Shown: positions 49,793 to 62,200 of the stretch, piece after piece | Numbering within the stretch: position 1 is the first letter of the stretch | Layout: each line of letters opens with the position of its first letter | Assembly (NCBI GenBank): GCA_027186245.1 | Contig: CP114495.1 | Location: forward strand, 1,255,001 to 1,319,000 | Length of the DNA stretch: 64,000 bases | Direction: 5' to 3' | DNA from: Coriaria nepalensis | Taxonomy: Eukaryota > Streptophyta > Magnoliopsida > Cucurbitales > Coriariaceae | The notes under the pieces: model-generated | Databases searched by the model: none | Told to the model about the DNA's origin: nothing | What the model saw: only the letters and a program-made list of their open reading frames with translations | Made by a program: the position numbers and the translations under genes

Positions 49793-52700
49793 ATGGAGGT
49801 CTCAAAACCAGAATATCATAGCTCTCCAAAGAGCCATCCAGAACATCTGGTACTTAACATCGACGAACCAAATCCCGCCATACTCAACAGCTCGCCGGAT
49901 AAAGTACTAGACTCCAAAGAGCAAGCCCTTGCCGGCCAACCTCCCGCCAGAACCAAAACCCTCCGCCGTCTAAACTTCTCCAAACCTAAATCTCGATTCG
50001 AAGAGCCAAACTATCCGTTAAACCAGCCGAAAACCATCCTCGAATACTCTGAAGAACTCCAACCCTTGAAACAAGAAGATAGCAACGACTCATCTTCCAC
50101 TTCCGATGATGATGATGACAGCTGGTACGAAGAAGAGGAGGAAGATCAAGGACGAGGAGAAGAAGATCACAAGAGTAAAAATAAACACTACAGGAAGAAG
50201 AGGAAGAGGAAGATCAACAGACGGGCCTTAATAGAATGGACGCTATTTCTCATCATCTCCATCTGCTTAATCTGCTCACTCACTTTAAAATCCCTTAACA
50301 ACGACTACGAATATTGGGGTCAAGAGATCTGGAAATGGTGCTTACTAGTGATGGTGATTTTCTGCGGCAGACTAGTCTCCGGTTGGGTCGTCGGAGTCCT
50401 TGTCTTTCTAATCGAACGAAACTTCATGCTTAGAGAGAAGGTCCTCTACTTCGTCTATGGTCTTCGCAAAAGCTTCCAGAACTGCGCCTGGTTAGCGCTG
50501 GTTCTCGTCTCATGGATGATCATGTTTCCAGATCTACACAAACAAAACAAAGTCCTCAAAAAGGTCTTTCGCTTGCTAGTGGCCGTCCTAATCAGCGCGA
50601 CGATCTGGTTAATAAAGATCCTCCTCGTCAAAGTCCTCGCCTCGTCGTTTCACGTAACTACCTTCTTCGATCGGATGAAGGAAAGCGTGTTCCTCCACTA
50701 CATTCTCGACACGCTTTCCGGCCCGCCATTAGATGAAGACGAGAGGGAAATCGTACCACAACAGCGGCGGCGGCTGCAGTTGTCGAAGTCGTTGCCGGCG
50801 AAGTGGAGAGAAGGTTACCCGAAGAGATCGTTGTCAAAGGGTGATCAGGGTCGGAAGATCGATATGGTGAGGTTGAGGAAGCTGAGTATGCAGGGAAGAG
50901 CGACGGCGTGGAGCGTGAAGAAGTTGGTCAATTATGTCAGATCTTCTGGCTTATCCACCATTTCTAGAACCATCGATGATTTTGGGAAAGCGGAATCCGA
51001 GATTACCAGTGAGTGGGAAGCTAGAAACTGTGCTCAGAGGATCTTCAAGAACGTCGCTAAGCCTGGCGCCAAGTAAGTTTAATTAACGCCGATTAATTAA
51101 TTAATTAATCTCTTAAACTAAATATTTATGGATCATATTTGTAGAAGCATTGCTTATACAAATCGAGAAATTATCGGATAAACTTAGTCTATAGTAGTCG
51201 TAGATATGCGATTTTGAATGATCGGTTTGACCGATTCTAGAATAGAAGCATCGCCAAGAATTGTTTTGTTAATCATATGTATTATAGATATAATATATGC
51301 TTTATTGACTTGACATGGGAGCTAAAGTAGTTTAACGATTTGTGTTATGATGACTGTTTGGAACATAATGATTGATTAGTATACTGTTCCGGTAATGTAA
51401 CACTTGATTAAGACAACAAGATTATTGCGATGCATTTACGAAATCTGGTCACGATTAAAACTAATTTAAGTGGAAAAATAATTGAGTTCTAATCTAGATT
51501 AATTTTGGAGATATTTTTTTATTTATTATGATATAAATTATAAATATTTAAAATTTAATTTATAATTATAATAAAATTTAGTTTGAGTGATAGAATAATA
51601 TTTGCTATACAGTCACTAAGTAAGCAAGCCTTTTTTGTTTCCTTGCTTTGGGCCCACAATAATATTTATAACAGAGTCATTAGTATAGCCTAGAAGGCAA
51701 GCAAGCCTTTTTTTTTTCCTTGCTTTGGGCCCACTATTTGGATCATCCTGGACTACTATTTCCATCCACTTATTTATTATTATTACATTAGAGACATCTT
51801 AGTGTAAGAGGTTTAAAGGTGTTAAAACGGATCATCCTGATTCAAGTCACACCGTGATTTTCATTATTTAGGATCCGTTGGGTCGAGCTGGTCCTTGTTA
51901 CAAAAGAGGTTGGCTTCGGTTCGGTTTAATGGGCCTAAAATAAAGTGGCCTGTGGGTCAAATTATTTATTTATTTATTATAAATTATAATAAATAAAAAT
52001 AAATAATAAATTTTTTTTAATCAAATAAAAATTTCATTATATATTATTAAATAATATATAAATTTCCGTTAAAAAAATCTTCTAGTCTTAAAGATTAAAA
52101 AATAGACATTATAATGAAATTATAAATAAGGAAATAAATAATTAATAAATTATAATATATTATCTATTATCTATTTATTAATAGTGGTTGTTATTGGTGG
52201 ACAACAAAATTGCTTCATGCTTCAAAAGTTTTATCATCTAAAAATATATTCTAAAAATATTGAATCAACTATTCATTATGAACTATATATTGATCTTGAT
52301 GAATTGTATACTCTCTATCTCTTATGTATAATAATATTTTCACTAATTTTGGCTTTAATGAAGTCTCATCTTCAATAACTCTCTCACTTATGTTGAATAT
52401 TGATTCGAAAGAAACCGTAAAAACATGAACAGTTAAGACATATCATACAATTTGTGTTAGTATATGACTTCATGTAGATATTTTCTTTCACTAATCTAAA
52501 AAAAATAAGAATTATGAATCATTTACACATGAATCAAAAACTGAGGAATTGGTTTCGAGGTATTTCTAAAGTTTCATCCTAGTGAAACTGAAATTAGAAT
52601 CGGCATCAAAACTATAACCGATACTGGAACCGGAACCGTTAACAAAATTTCAACTCTTCCTCTTAGGTTTAATCTCATGTTCTTGTATCTATTATCACAA

Positions 52701-54840
52701 CTAGTTGCACTTATTATCATAACGACCAAATACTTTATATAACTTGTTACTAACTTTAGTAATAGTGGAAGAATAATCAACATTTATATGTTAACTCATA
52801 AATATAATAATATTTATTAGACCTTGCAACTTAACTGTAACTAAGATTTAATATAAAAGTAAAAATATATAAAATAAGAATTTCCTTCTAAATTTCATCA
52901 TTCTAACTTAACCGTTAAATTTTGAAACTATTTTTTGAACAATAGGCTTATACTTCATTATTCTTATAGATCTAAAATAAGTTAGTTATTTCCATAAGTG
53001 AATGCGTAATAAGAGGAGATGTAAGATAATAAACATCTGAAAATTGAGCTGTAAAATTATAAAATATTTCAAAAAAACTTACAAATTTTTTAGGTATATC
53101 TCAATCAAAACTATTTAACAAAATAGGAGGATCACAAAGATTAAAAAAAAACTAATAATTATTTCTTTATATGGGATGATATTTTTCAATATCAAAGATA
53201 TAGAATTTCAAACTCATCCAAAATTTCTATTATTAAATCATATATATTTTCATCAGTTCATTTATAACTCTAAATCTTATTATTATTTTATTTAAAGTTT
53301 ATTACAATAATAAATATTAATATATAAATAATCTTATTTAAATAATCTAAGTTTATTACATGTTTTATAAAATATATAAATATATGAGATATAATAATAT
53401 TTCTACTTATACTTGCCCATGGCACTAATACATGCATGGCTGGTACTGTTTGAGCATTTATTGGACACACTGACCTTGTTCTCTGAATCATATATCACTG
53501 AGCCACTAGTAAGAGTGTAATGTGTTGTATATGATTGAATGTTATAGATAACACGTTAGGGACTAAACTGAATAAAAGAATGAAATGTTGGGGACAAAGT
53601 TAAATATAAACAAACATTTGGGCCTGTAATAAATTATGAATCAAAGACCAATTTTTTTTCATTATTCTATTTACTTGACTTTTTTACTTTCATTTGCTGG
53701 ACTTTCAGATATATTGAAGAAGAAGACTTGCTCAACTTCTTGAAAAGCGAGGAGGTAAACACCATATTTCCCATGTTCGAAGGAGCTCTTGAGACTGGGA
53801 AAATTACTAAATCATCCTTCAAAAACTGGGTGGTAAGCATCAAAATCATATCTTCTTGGTCCATATTATATATAATTTCTTAATAATTTCTTATCTTCTG
53901 TATATATATGTATAATCAGGTCCATGCTTACATAGAACGAAAGGCCTTAGCCCATTCCCTAAACGACACAAAAACTGCAGTCCAACAGCTTCACAAACTG
54001 GCAAGTGCACTAGTGATAGTGATCATAATAGTAGTATCCCTTCTAGTATTGGGGTTAGCCACAACAAAGGTCCTCCTTCTGTTCACTTCACAGCTCCTCC
54101 TTGTCGGATTCATGTTCCAAAACACATGCAAAACCATGTTCGAATCCATCATCTTTGTTTTCGTCATGCACCCTTTCGACGTCGGCGACCGATGCGTCGT
54201 AGACAAAATACAGGTATGTAACAAACATTTTTTATGTTCGATTCAAGGGCTCAATGACCAAACTGGTCTTCTTATTGTGCAGATGATTGTGGAGGAGATG
54301 AATATATTGACTACAGTCTTCTTACGATACGATAATGAGAAGATATATTATCCCAATTCTGTTCTTCTTACCAAACCCATCAGTAACTTCAGAAGAAGTC
54401 CTGACATGGCTGAGCTCATTGAATTCACTATTGGTGCCTCCACTTCTTTCGACTCCATTAATGCTCTCAAGAAAGCTATACAAATGTAAGATATACATAT
54501 ATATATATAGTAACGATTGTAATTTTTTGTAAATTGCATCCTTTTATGTACTTTGGTGTGATGATGTAGATATGTCGAGAGCAAGCCGAAGTTTTGGAAT
54601 CCGAAGCACTCGGTGGTAGTAAAAGAGATTGAAAACGTGGACAAGATGAAGATGTTACTATGCGTTCATCATACGATGAATCACCAGAATTTTGGAGAGA
54701 AGAACGTTAGAAGATCTGAAGCTCTTCTCGAGCTCAAAAGGATACTTGAAAATCTTGGGATTAAGTACAATCTCCTTCCTCAAGAGGTACACATCACTCG
54801 CTTTAATTCTGGAAATGTTGCCCGAATGGCGATCCCGTGA
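49793..54840 (+). CDS. MSL10: Mechanosensitive channel of small conductance-like (MSL10-type)
   Basis: Plasma-membrane MscS-family ion channel that opens under membrane tension. Exons 49793-51072, 53709-53832, 53920-54213, 54283-54485 and 54570-54840 join in phase and give 723 aa, close to Arabidopsis MSL10. The soluble N-terminus (1-145) is acidic (DDDDDSWYEEEEEDQ) and ends in a basic block KKRKRKINRR before TM1 (ALIEWTLFLIISICLICSL). Four helices lie in exon 1, two in exon 3 (LVIVIIIVVSLLVLGLATT; LLVGFMFQNTCKTMFESIIF), the latter pore-lining, followed by the MscS signature HPFDVGDRCVVD and the beta domain (TTVFLRYDNEKIYYPNS). Start: ATG 49793 in gccATGG, within a longer open frame. Intron 1 is 2,636 bp, over 20 times the others, and contains hAT debris. 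Confidence 0.95.
51593..51734. repeat. Imperfect tandem duplication in MSL10 intron 1
   Basis: Two copies, 51593-51657 and 51658-51734, share aataatattt, agtcaNta and the 3' part aagcaagcc-T(n)-ccttgctttgggcccac. Each copy contains the inverted pair aagcaag/cttgctt around a T-rich loop, so both could fold as a small hairpin. Confidence 0.7.
52317..53110 (-). mobile_element. Decayed hAT-superfamily transposase in MSL10 intron 1
   Basis: Reading the minus strand, 52317-52415 encodes SFESIFNISERVIE followed by LKPKLVKILLYIRD. This aligns by eye with the C-terminal dimerisation motif of plant hAT transposases (SESAFSTGGRVID...LKPETVQALICARDWL). Further upstream on the same strand, KKFVSFFEIFYNFTAQFSD and YYLTSPLITHSL near 53000-53110 resemble the hAT block before it (FLEPFYDITNLISGS, YPTSN), and KVSNKLYKVFGRYDN near 52700 resembles the segment LFKLYDEY. 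Stops and frame changes are frequent, so it is dead. Ends, terminal inverted repeats and the 8-bp target duplication were not found. The GC-rich patch at 51870-51960 could be one terminal region. Confidence 0.65.
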
Positions 54841-55282
54841 TCTTGAGATGGATCGGTACACAACTTCCTCTTGGTATCTTGACTTATGTCTGACGACGTG
54901 TCGTCCTATGGTTATGGCGTGAAATATTATCGTATGGAACATGAATGTAAACTAGGAAATTACGAGTTATATTTGGATGATTTTGAGCTGATTTTAGTTC
55001 GAACCATCCAAGTCTCTCTCGTAAACAACCTAACCTGTTCTCTGTGTATGCTATTTATATATTGTGTAATAACAAGTCGAAGCTCGGTATCTTGTACCAT
55101 GGATGTCATGTTTTGAATCCTTGGGTCATCTTTTGGCCCAAAATAAAACGAGTTATATTTGCCTCGTATGGGCCCTATCTTGGATCAGAAATTGGGCCTG
55201 AACCATTACATCAAAATACGAATAGAAAAAGGCCTACCTGCAATTAACTGGGTGAACGGAAAACAGAAGTGAGCTAGAAAAT
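54841..55282. other. MSL10 3' flank and promoter of the small coiled-coil gene
   Basis: No coding region. Several tgggcc/gggccc words (about 55133, 55169, 55193) near the right end are consistent with a site II-type promoter for the next gene. Confidence 0.4.
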
Positions 55283-55842
55283 ATGGCGGCAATGGCTGCT
55301 GGTGCTGGAACGGCGTCGTCGAAAATAGCAGCGGCGGCGGCTGAAGAGAGCAAACACTGGAAATCGTGAAAGAGATAAGAAGCCACAAGGTAGCCATTCC
55401 AGAGCTCAATCATCTTTCTTCTTCCAAGGTAAGTAGAGAAGCCTGTCATTGTTCTATGATCTTTTTTTTTTTTTCTGTTCTCTCTAGAGTTTCTTTATTT
55501 TTTTGCCCTAACATCAAGAGTGATCAGATTTTCGATTACTGAAACCGGATTCAGATACAAATTTCAATCTATCTTCTTCTTTTCTTTTTTTTGTTGGTGA
55601 AACTGGTTGCAAATATGATGATGATGTTCTTGTAAAACGCAGGCTGTGGATCTGAAAAAGGGGAACCTGTTCTTCCGAACCAGCATCCAGAAATCCAGAG
55701 CAGCTGAAGAAAGTAAGAATTCTCTTCGTCGTGATTTTCGTTGGCTGGTTGAACTGCTCTAATCATTGTTATTATTGTTAATTGTGATACAGAACAACTA
55801 GATCAGGAAAAAGCTAAGCTACAGAAGCTGTACTCTTCTTGA
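55283..55842 (+). CDS. Small coiled-coil (prefoldin-like) protein, first exon frameshifted
   Basis: Three exons, 55283-55428, 55643-55712 and 55793-55842. The first ATG opens MAAMAAGAGTASSKIAAAAA-EESK but that frame stops after HWKS. A one-base shift near 55352 reaches the plausible continuation TLEIVKEIRSHKVAIPELNH, which then splices in phase to AVDLKKGNLFFRTSIQKSRA and KQLDQEKAKLQKLYSS-stop. The total would be about 90 aa. The latter part resembles a short plant prefoldin/coiled-coil family I remember only vaguely (NLFFRTTVQKA). In the conserved frame there is a stop 12 bases upstream and no ATG. Splice sites are all sound, so this is either a very recent null allele or a base-call loss in an A-run. 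Confidence 0.5.
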
Positions 55843-56443
55843 TTCCAGTTGAAGCAGAATGTGATGGCACTGGAATTTGTTCGATTGTCTCTTTTTTGTG
55901 TTTTTTTTTTTTTTTTTGGTATTGGAAAAGGTAGGTATTAAATTTTATTGCTAGATTTTGACCTAAAACCACTTACATTTGACCCATTCCATTCCAAGTT
56001 TAGATGCAGTTCATATCGTACGGTCCGAATTTATCCGGGATATTGACTATGAATTATTTAATAAAATTATATTAATTCGGACAATATAAAGATCAGATCT
56101 AATGCAAGTTTTCCATTCCTCATCATTAATAATCGATGCAAAAATTAAGAATATAAAATTTTGAAATAATTAATAATTAATAATTAATAATTAATAATTA
56201 ATAATTAATAATTAATGCAACCACTCCACTAGTTACGTTTTTAAAATAAGAGAAAGAATTAAAATATAATTACCGGGAAATTAGATTAATGTAAATATAG
56301 AAAATTACGCGCTTTATTTTAACGTGAAGACCATCTTCTACTTCTTCTTCCGTTTGACAATTCTCTTTCTTTCTCCCCTTTCTATCTACTTCTTCTTCTG
56401 ACGATCAAATCCCTAGAAAAATCTTTCATTCGATCATCCGAAA
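55843..56443. other. Spacer upstream of the metacaspase gene
   Basis: 3' UTR of the small gene, AT-rich DNA, a heptamer tandem repeat at 56164-56216 and a CT-rich leader before the metacaspase ATG. No gene seen. Confidence 0.5.
56164..56216. repeat. 7-bp tandem repeat (AATAATT)n
   Basis: Seven near-perfect copies of aataatt, about 230 bp upstream of the metacaspase start. Confidence 0.85.
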
Positions 56444-58428
56444 ATGTATTATCCTCACCAGCATCCGCCGATGCTGGTCAATTGCTCGAGTTGCCGGACG
56501 CCACTGCAGCTCCCGCCGGGAGCCGAGTCTATACGGTGCTCGCTCTGCAACGCCGTGACCTACATCGGAGATCATCGTGGCGCTCCTCCGCCTCAGCAGT
56601 ATCATCATCCTCCTCCTCCACAATCATACTATACGCATCAGACGCCGCCTCCGCCTTCTCCATACGGCCAGGCACCACCTGGCCCACCCGTTCCTCACGC
56701 TCACGGGCGTAAGAGAGCCGTTATTGTTGGGATCTCGTATAACCATTCGAGGCACATGCTCAAGGGATGCATCAACGACGCCAAGTGTATGCGTTACCTT
56801 CTGATCAATCGATTTCACTTCCCAGAAGATTCCATTTTGATGCTCACTGGTATTCTCTCTCTCTCTCTCATTCCTCTTCCAAACACGTACATCTCTAATT
56901 CTGTTTAACTTGGGGTTTGAGGATTATTGCTTCTATTTGATGGATTTTTGGAGGACCATTTAGGACTTGATCAAACAAAAGATATATAGCATATGGAATA
57001 ATTACTCGAGCTAGAAGGAATCACAAGATTTCTATGATTATTTTTTTCTTTTTTGGAAGTATGTTATTTTGTTTTACGTGAATGTATAAATAGAAAATGA
57101 GATGAATAATTTAATGCATTTCTTCTTCAAAATCATGCCATTAGATATCTTTTGCCTCCTTCCGTTTCCCCTTCTTGAGTGGTTAGCTGACTTCATTCAA
57201 AAATTGAATTGCAGAAGAAGCAACCGATCCGTATAGAATTCCAACTTTAAGCAACATGAGAATGGCGTTATTTTGGCTGGTTCAAGGATGTCAACCAGGC
57301 GATTCCCTTGTGTTTCATTATTCTGGCCATGGCTCTCGCCAGAGAAGTTATAGTGGAGAGGAAGTGGATGGATATGATGAAACTCTTTGTCCACTAGACT
57401 TTGAAACTCAGGGGATGCTTGTGGATGATGAGATTAACAATACAATTGTGAAACCTCTTCCACATGGGGTTAAGCTTCATGCTATAATAGATGCTTGTCA
57501 TAGTGGGACGGTGTTAGATCTGTCATATCTATGCAGAATGAACAGGTTAGCTTCCTCTTAAAAATATTTTCTTTTACACTGAAACAAATTCAATAATTTG
57601 CAATTACATATCTCTCTCTAGTTTCTTTTTTCAAAATGTAATTTTATGAAGCATTCATTCATCCTATAGTCCATCCTCTATTCTCGTAATAGGAGCGGAC
57701 AATATGTATGGGAGGATCATCGCCCTCGAACAGGTGCATGGAAAGGAACTAATGGTGGTGAAGCGATATCTTTTAGTGGTTGTGATGATGACCAAACCTC
57801 TGCCGATACATCTGTAAGTTCTGATCCTTGTGAATTTTTCAATGCGAAACAGAAGACAATAAAATTGATATATATATATATATATATATATTTTATTTTT
57901 TTTTTTCCATTGGGTTTCAGGCTCTTTCAAAGATCACATCAACAGGTGCTATGACTTTCTGCTTCATCCAAGCCATTGAGCAGGGACAAGGATCCACGTA
58001 TGGAAGCATCCTCAGCTCTATGCGGTCAACCATCAGAAATACTCTTGGTGGAGGTGGAGGTGGTGGTGGACCTGGCGGGCCCTTGCTATCACTCGCCTCT
58101 TCATTCCTTGGTGGTGGTGGAGGTGGCGGCACCTCAACACTTCTTGGCATGCTTTCCGGAGGAAATGTCACCGGTGGGATAACACAGGTACTTCTTATTT
58201 TCTAACTGGGGTAATTTGTAATTTTATCTACTGATGATTTTTAGACAAAGAATTTTGCTTTTCGAGTCCTTGAGAAAAAAGGGACAAAAATCAAAATTAA
58301 TCAATAGTAACGAATGTTTCCTGAGCATCTCTTTGATTCATGATATTTTTGTTGTTTCACTTTTACAGGAGCCGCAATTAACTGCAAATGAGCCATTTGA
58401 TGTGTACACCAAACCTTTTTCTCTATGA
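56444..58428 (+). CDS. MC1: Type I metacaspase with LSD1-type zinc finger (MC1-like)
   Basis: Cytosolic caspase-like cysteine protease cleaving after Arg/Lys; Arabidopsis MC1 promotes hypersensitive cell death and clears aggregates. Exons 56444-56849, 57215-57545, 57693-57813, 57921-58187 and 58369-58428 give 394 aa. An LSD1-type zinc finger has C14, C17, C32 and C35, followed by a Pro/Gln/His-rich linker to about residue 85. The p20 region starts at KRAVIVGISYNHS. The catalytic dyad is His174 (FHYSGHGS) and Cys230 (IIDACHSG). The p10 region (ITSTGAMTFCFIQAIEQ) contains two poly-Gly runs of seven or eight residues near 335 and 360, longer than I expect for the family. The C-terminus is NEPFDVYTKPFSL. 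Zinc finger plus short p20-p10 spacer identify type I. Confidence 0.95.
57869..57890. repeat. (TA)n microsatellite in metacaspase intron 3
   Basis: About 11 TA units followed by a T-rich stretch near the 3' splice site. Confidence 0.8.
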
Positions 58429-59298
58429 TTACATTTTTTTCATTTATCTTTTCTGGATTGGGCAGAAACGGGGCTTTTAAGTTATTCTTATGGAATCTCT
58501 GTTCTTTTTATATCAAATTGAAGTGTCAAAATTTGAATCTCATAATTTACATATATATATATATATATGTAGTCGAAATTAGCCCATCCAATATTATCTT
58601 ATTACTCTCATCATATAAAAGGGGCAGAAAAGGGGCTTTAAAGATTCTTTCTTTCGTTCGAGAGAGACTTGGGTGTATCCATGGACTAAGATGTCGTACT
58701 TAAATCACTGGTGGAGTAAGTTTAGTCGGAACACCCAAATCTTTCTCTGTTCCTTCCTAATACCGAAACGAAGTGTATGCATTTTACCGATGACGTTGCG
58801 TGATCACAACCTTCTAGAGTATTCTAGATTATAATTTCTCAACTTTCTTTAACTTACAAATCAACTAAGCTTCTGTTTCTTAATTTGACGAAGTTGAAGG
58901 TTGAAGTTACAACTTGCAGAAAAACTGATAATGCTTTCACTTGGACAAAGATACTATAAACATTAATCAATTATTATTTACAAAAACTTTTGAATAAACA
59001 ATTTCTAGTAATTGTAGACAATGTACGTCATCCCCTTATTATTTCTTCTGAGAGTAGGTTTGGAGTATGTACTTTTTCTTAAGAAACAATATTTAAAAAC
59101 ATGGACATGTTGCAGTAAACCCAATATGTAAAAATCCCCCTCCCATCCAACAGAAAGATGTTTCGTTACTTTTGCTTTTTCCCTTCGCAAAACAAATAAA
59201 TACCTTAAAAATATCACATAATCATAATGAATCTGTTGTACGAGGATTACAATTTGAGCACCACCACCACCACCACCACCACCTTCTTCATCATCATC
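58429..59298. other. Convergent 3' ends of metacaspase and eIF4G
   Basis: Contains a (TA)n run near 58550 and a short direct repeat (gggcagaaa.ggggctttaa) at about 58460 and 58622. At 59259-59283 there is a (CAC)n run in the eIF4G 3' UTR (GTG in sense). No gene supported. Confidence 0.55.
59259..59283. repeat. (CAC)n trinucleotide repeat
   Basis: Eight CAC units in the eIF4G 3' UTR, 16 bp after the stop codon in transcript sense. Confidence 0.85.
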
Positions 59299-62200
59299 CT
59301 ACATAAACTTCTCTAAAATCCTCGACCTGATAGGATCAGCAGGCCGAAAAGTCTCTATTCGCAATTTCGAACTAGTCCGGATTTCATTCAAAAAAACGTC
59401 TCCTTTCTCTGATCTGATTGCTTCCAAAATGTTGCCAAGAAGATCGGCTGCAAGCCCACCTTGGAGAAGACAACCTGGCTCCTCTCCTCCTCCTTGTATC
59501 AACTGCCCAATATCTCTCAAGGGAATTACATCTTCTAAGATAATTTTAGCAAGTATACGGCCCAAGAATTCTGGAGCTTTTGGGGCGTCATTCACGATAT
59601 CTTCTAAAGTGGCAAGAACAGATTCAAGCCTGACGGAATAGAGTGCACAAACAGTTTGTTGATTAAAAACATTGTGAAGATTAAGATTTAAGGATGTTTG
59701 ATGTTAAGTAGCAGATGGAGAAGTTATTCTTTCTTACCCTTTAATGAGCTGAGTTTGATTCAATGCGACATCATGGGATTTGGACAGGTTAACAAGGAGC
59801 TTGGCAAGAAGATCCCTTTCCATGTCTTTCCTCTCAAAAGAGTCTGTGATCCAGAGAGAAATCATTGATGGATAGAAGCCCGGGGAGTTCATGTCGTTAA
59901 TGCATAGAGTAACCTCCTTCTCATCTCGAGCACTGAAAAGTGGAAATAAATTTAAATGACTGGCCATATACAGCATTATATACAGACACATCTGACCCTG
60001 AGAAAAATATCATATTGTAATGCATCCATAGAGCAGGAGAACATCAGTAAGTATAATAATAGGCAGTATTATATTCCTGAAACCACATCAAATCAAATTG
60101 AATTTCCTACACATTAGATATTGGAATGGTATTAACAAGGAACAAAAGAATACCTGTAGAATTTTTTGATAGCTGTAACAGACATATCATGAAGACGATC
60201 TCCAGACATCAACTTCTCCGAAGGCATGTTTGGCATTGGAGACAGTACCCGACCTTGTGGGGTCCACGAACTCCGATCCGAATTTCTCACCTCCCTATTG
60301 TCAAAACTCATACCTCCTTGAGCATTTGACTGGTCAAATGCAGCTGTACCTGAAAATCTATCCGTAGTGGATCTCGGAATGAGACCCTCTCTCGAGATGT
60401 AGGTTGCCCGCTCTGAAACAGAGCTATAACCATTCAAAGCTGTGGTCATTCTTCTAGAATCTCCAGTACTAGGAGGCATATCAGCCAAAGAAGAGGCTTG
60501 AGCCGATTGTGGTCCTCTAATAGACATTCCTCTGGCTAGACCTCCTTGGGGACCTAAAGTGATAGTCTCATCAGAGAATCTTTGAGGTAAGGGGACTGAC
60601 AAGGTCCTAGCTTCATAAGCTTGTCTAACTTCCTGACGGGCATCTTGGCTTCCAAATCGGTTTTGATTGGGAAATCCACGGAAACCACCCATCTGTGCAC
60701 TAGGTGAAGATAACATAGAAGATGATGATCCCCTTGGAGTGAAATCCATAGGTGATCCCCTTCTTGCCGATGCGTTAATGCCTGGACCTCGGGCTAACCT
60801 ACTAGTTTGGGCCTGTCGCTCTTGAGCAGCATCTCTATGCACTTCATCAATCTTCTTGGGTCCTTCAATCTTTCTCCTCTGTTGCCATTTGTTTCTCCTT
60901 AGATCAATTGAATCCTTTAACATGAACCTAATCCTGGAAGAAAGTTTCATGTTATTGGACATTTGTGCCATCATTTCAAAATACGCATCCATATGCTCCT
61001 TTGCTTGCGCCTGGTCAATCATCTCTCCTATTGTGCTTATTAATTTGCACAAAGCTTCAATATTTTCTTCCTCAGGGTTCTGGTATTGACCGAGCAACTT
61101 CTTTATGCACTCGTGCATTATTTTTGCAGTCAACATTTTCTTCTTGTATAACTCCCCAATCAATCTTATGTTACCCAACATTCTTCTTCTGGCCTTAATC
61201 CTCTTCTCTTCTCTTTCCTCATCAGACTGTTTTACCTCGCCTTCTTCCTCAATCTTGTTGGCTTCTTCCTCTTCTCTTTCACCCCTCTCAAATTCCTCCT
61301 GGCATTTGTTAAGTAGCAATCCTTTGAATGTGATTCTCTCATTGTCTTCAGTGAAATAAGGCAACTCTCTAGCAAGATGGGAACAGAAGTTGGCATACAT
61401 TTCACAGAAAGTAGGTTCCATCAAAGCTTTGTCAAAGATCTGGGAGATGACACCACCCAGTGTTCTCACATTATCAATATTGACTGCCTTGACTTGCTCA
61501 AACAGCTTATCAAAGTTCTGCGGAGTGAGCTTGTTCAGAATACCCTTCAACTGCCTTTGCTTGGCTTGTTCCTCATCTGTCACTTTACCCACTTCGTACC
61601 TCTTCTCTGCTTTATGCATTGCCGGAGCCGGAGTCTGAGGAGAAGGAATTAAGCCCTTCTGCTTAAAATTAGTAGCTCGTTGCCACCTGTCAGCATCAGA
61701 GTTATTTCTTTGCAGACCACCACGAGGACCCATAGAGTGCATCGGCCCTGCAAGTAACCCACCAACATTTTGAATGGGTCCCTGTGCTTGTGGATTCCTT
61801 AAAACATCAAAATTGGCTCCTCGCCCGAGTTGAAAAGCTGCAGTGGTTCCATAAGCAAGATCCAAGCGGGGGTCCTGCCCAGGTGCAAACGGGGCGGGCA
61901 GTTTATTCCATCCGTCATTTTCAAGATTACTACTCCTACGTCTAAATCCCCCACTTGATGGCCTATCAGCAGTCCGTGGAGAATCATAATCAGGAATACG
62001 AGAGGCGATGGCATTTGTATTCATCAAGGCTTCTGTTTCAGGTGTAATTTTAAAGAGTTTGGGGAGGGCTGTAAACTGCTCCATAAATTTGAGGAGAAAA
62101 TCTCTAGAATATTTTTTGGATCCATATCCATTTTCGCCATTATCTTGCTCCTCGTGTGAGGTTTCCAGTTTGGGAGAAGATATGTCAGCAGCATCTTCCC

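Noticed and set aside
55206..55449. Two minus-strand frames of about 70 codons
   Set aside because: Antisense shadows of the Ala-rich first exon of the small coiled-coil gene.
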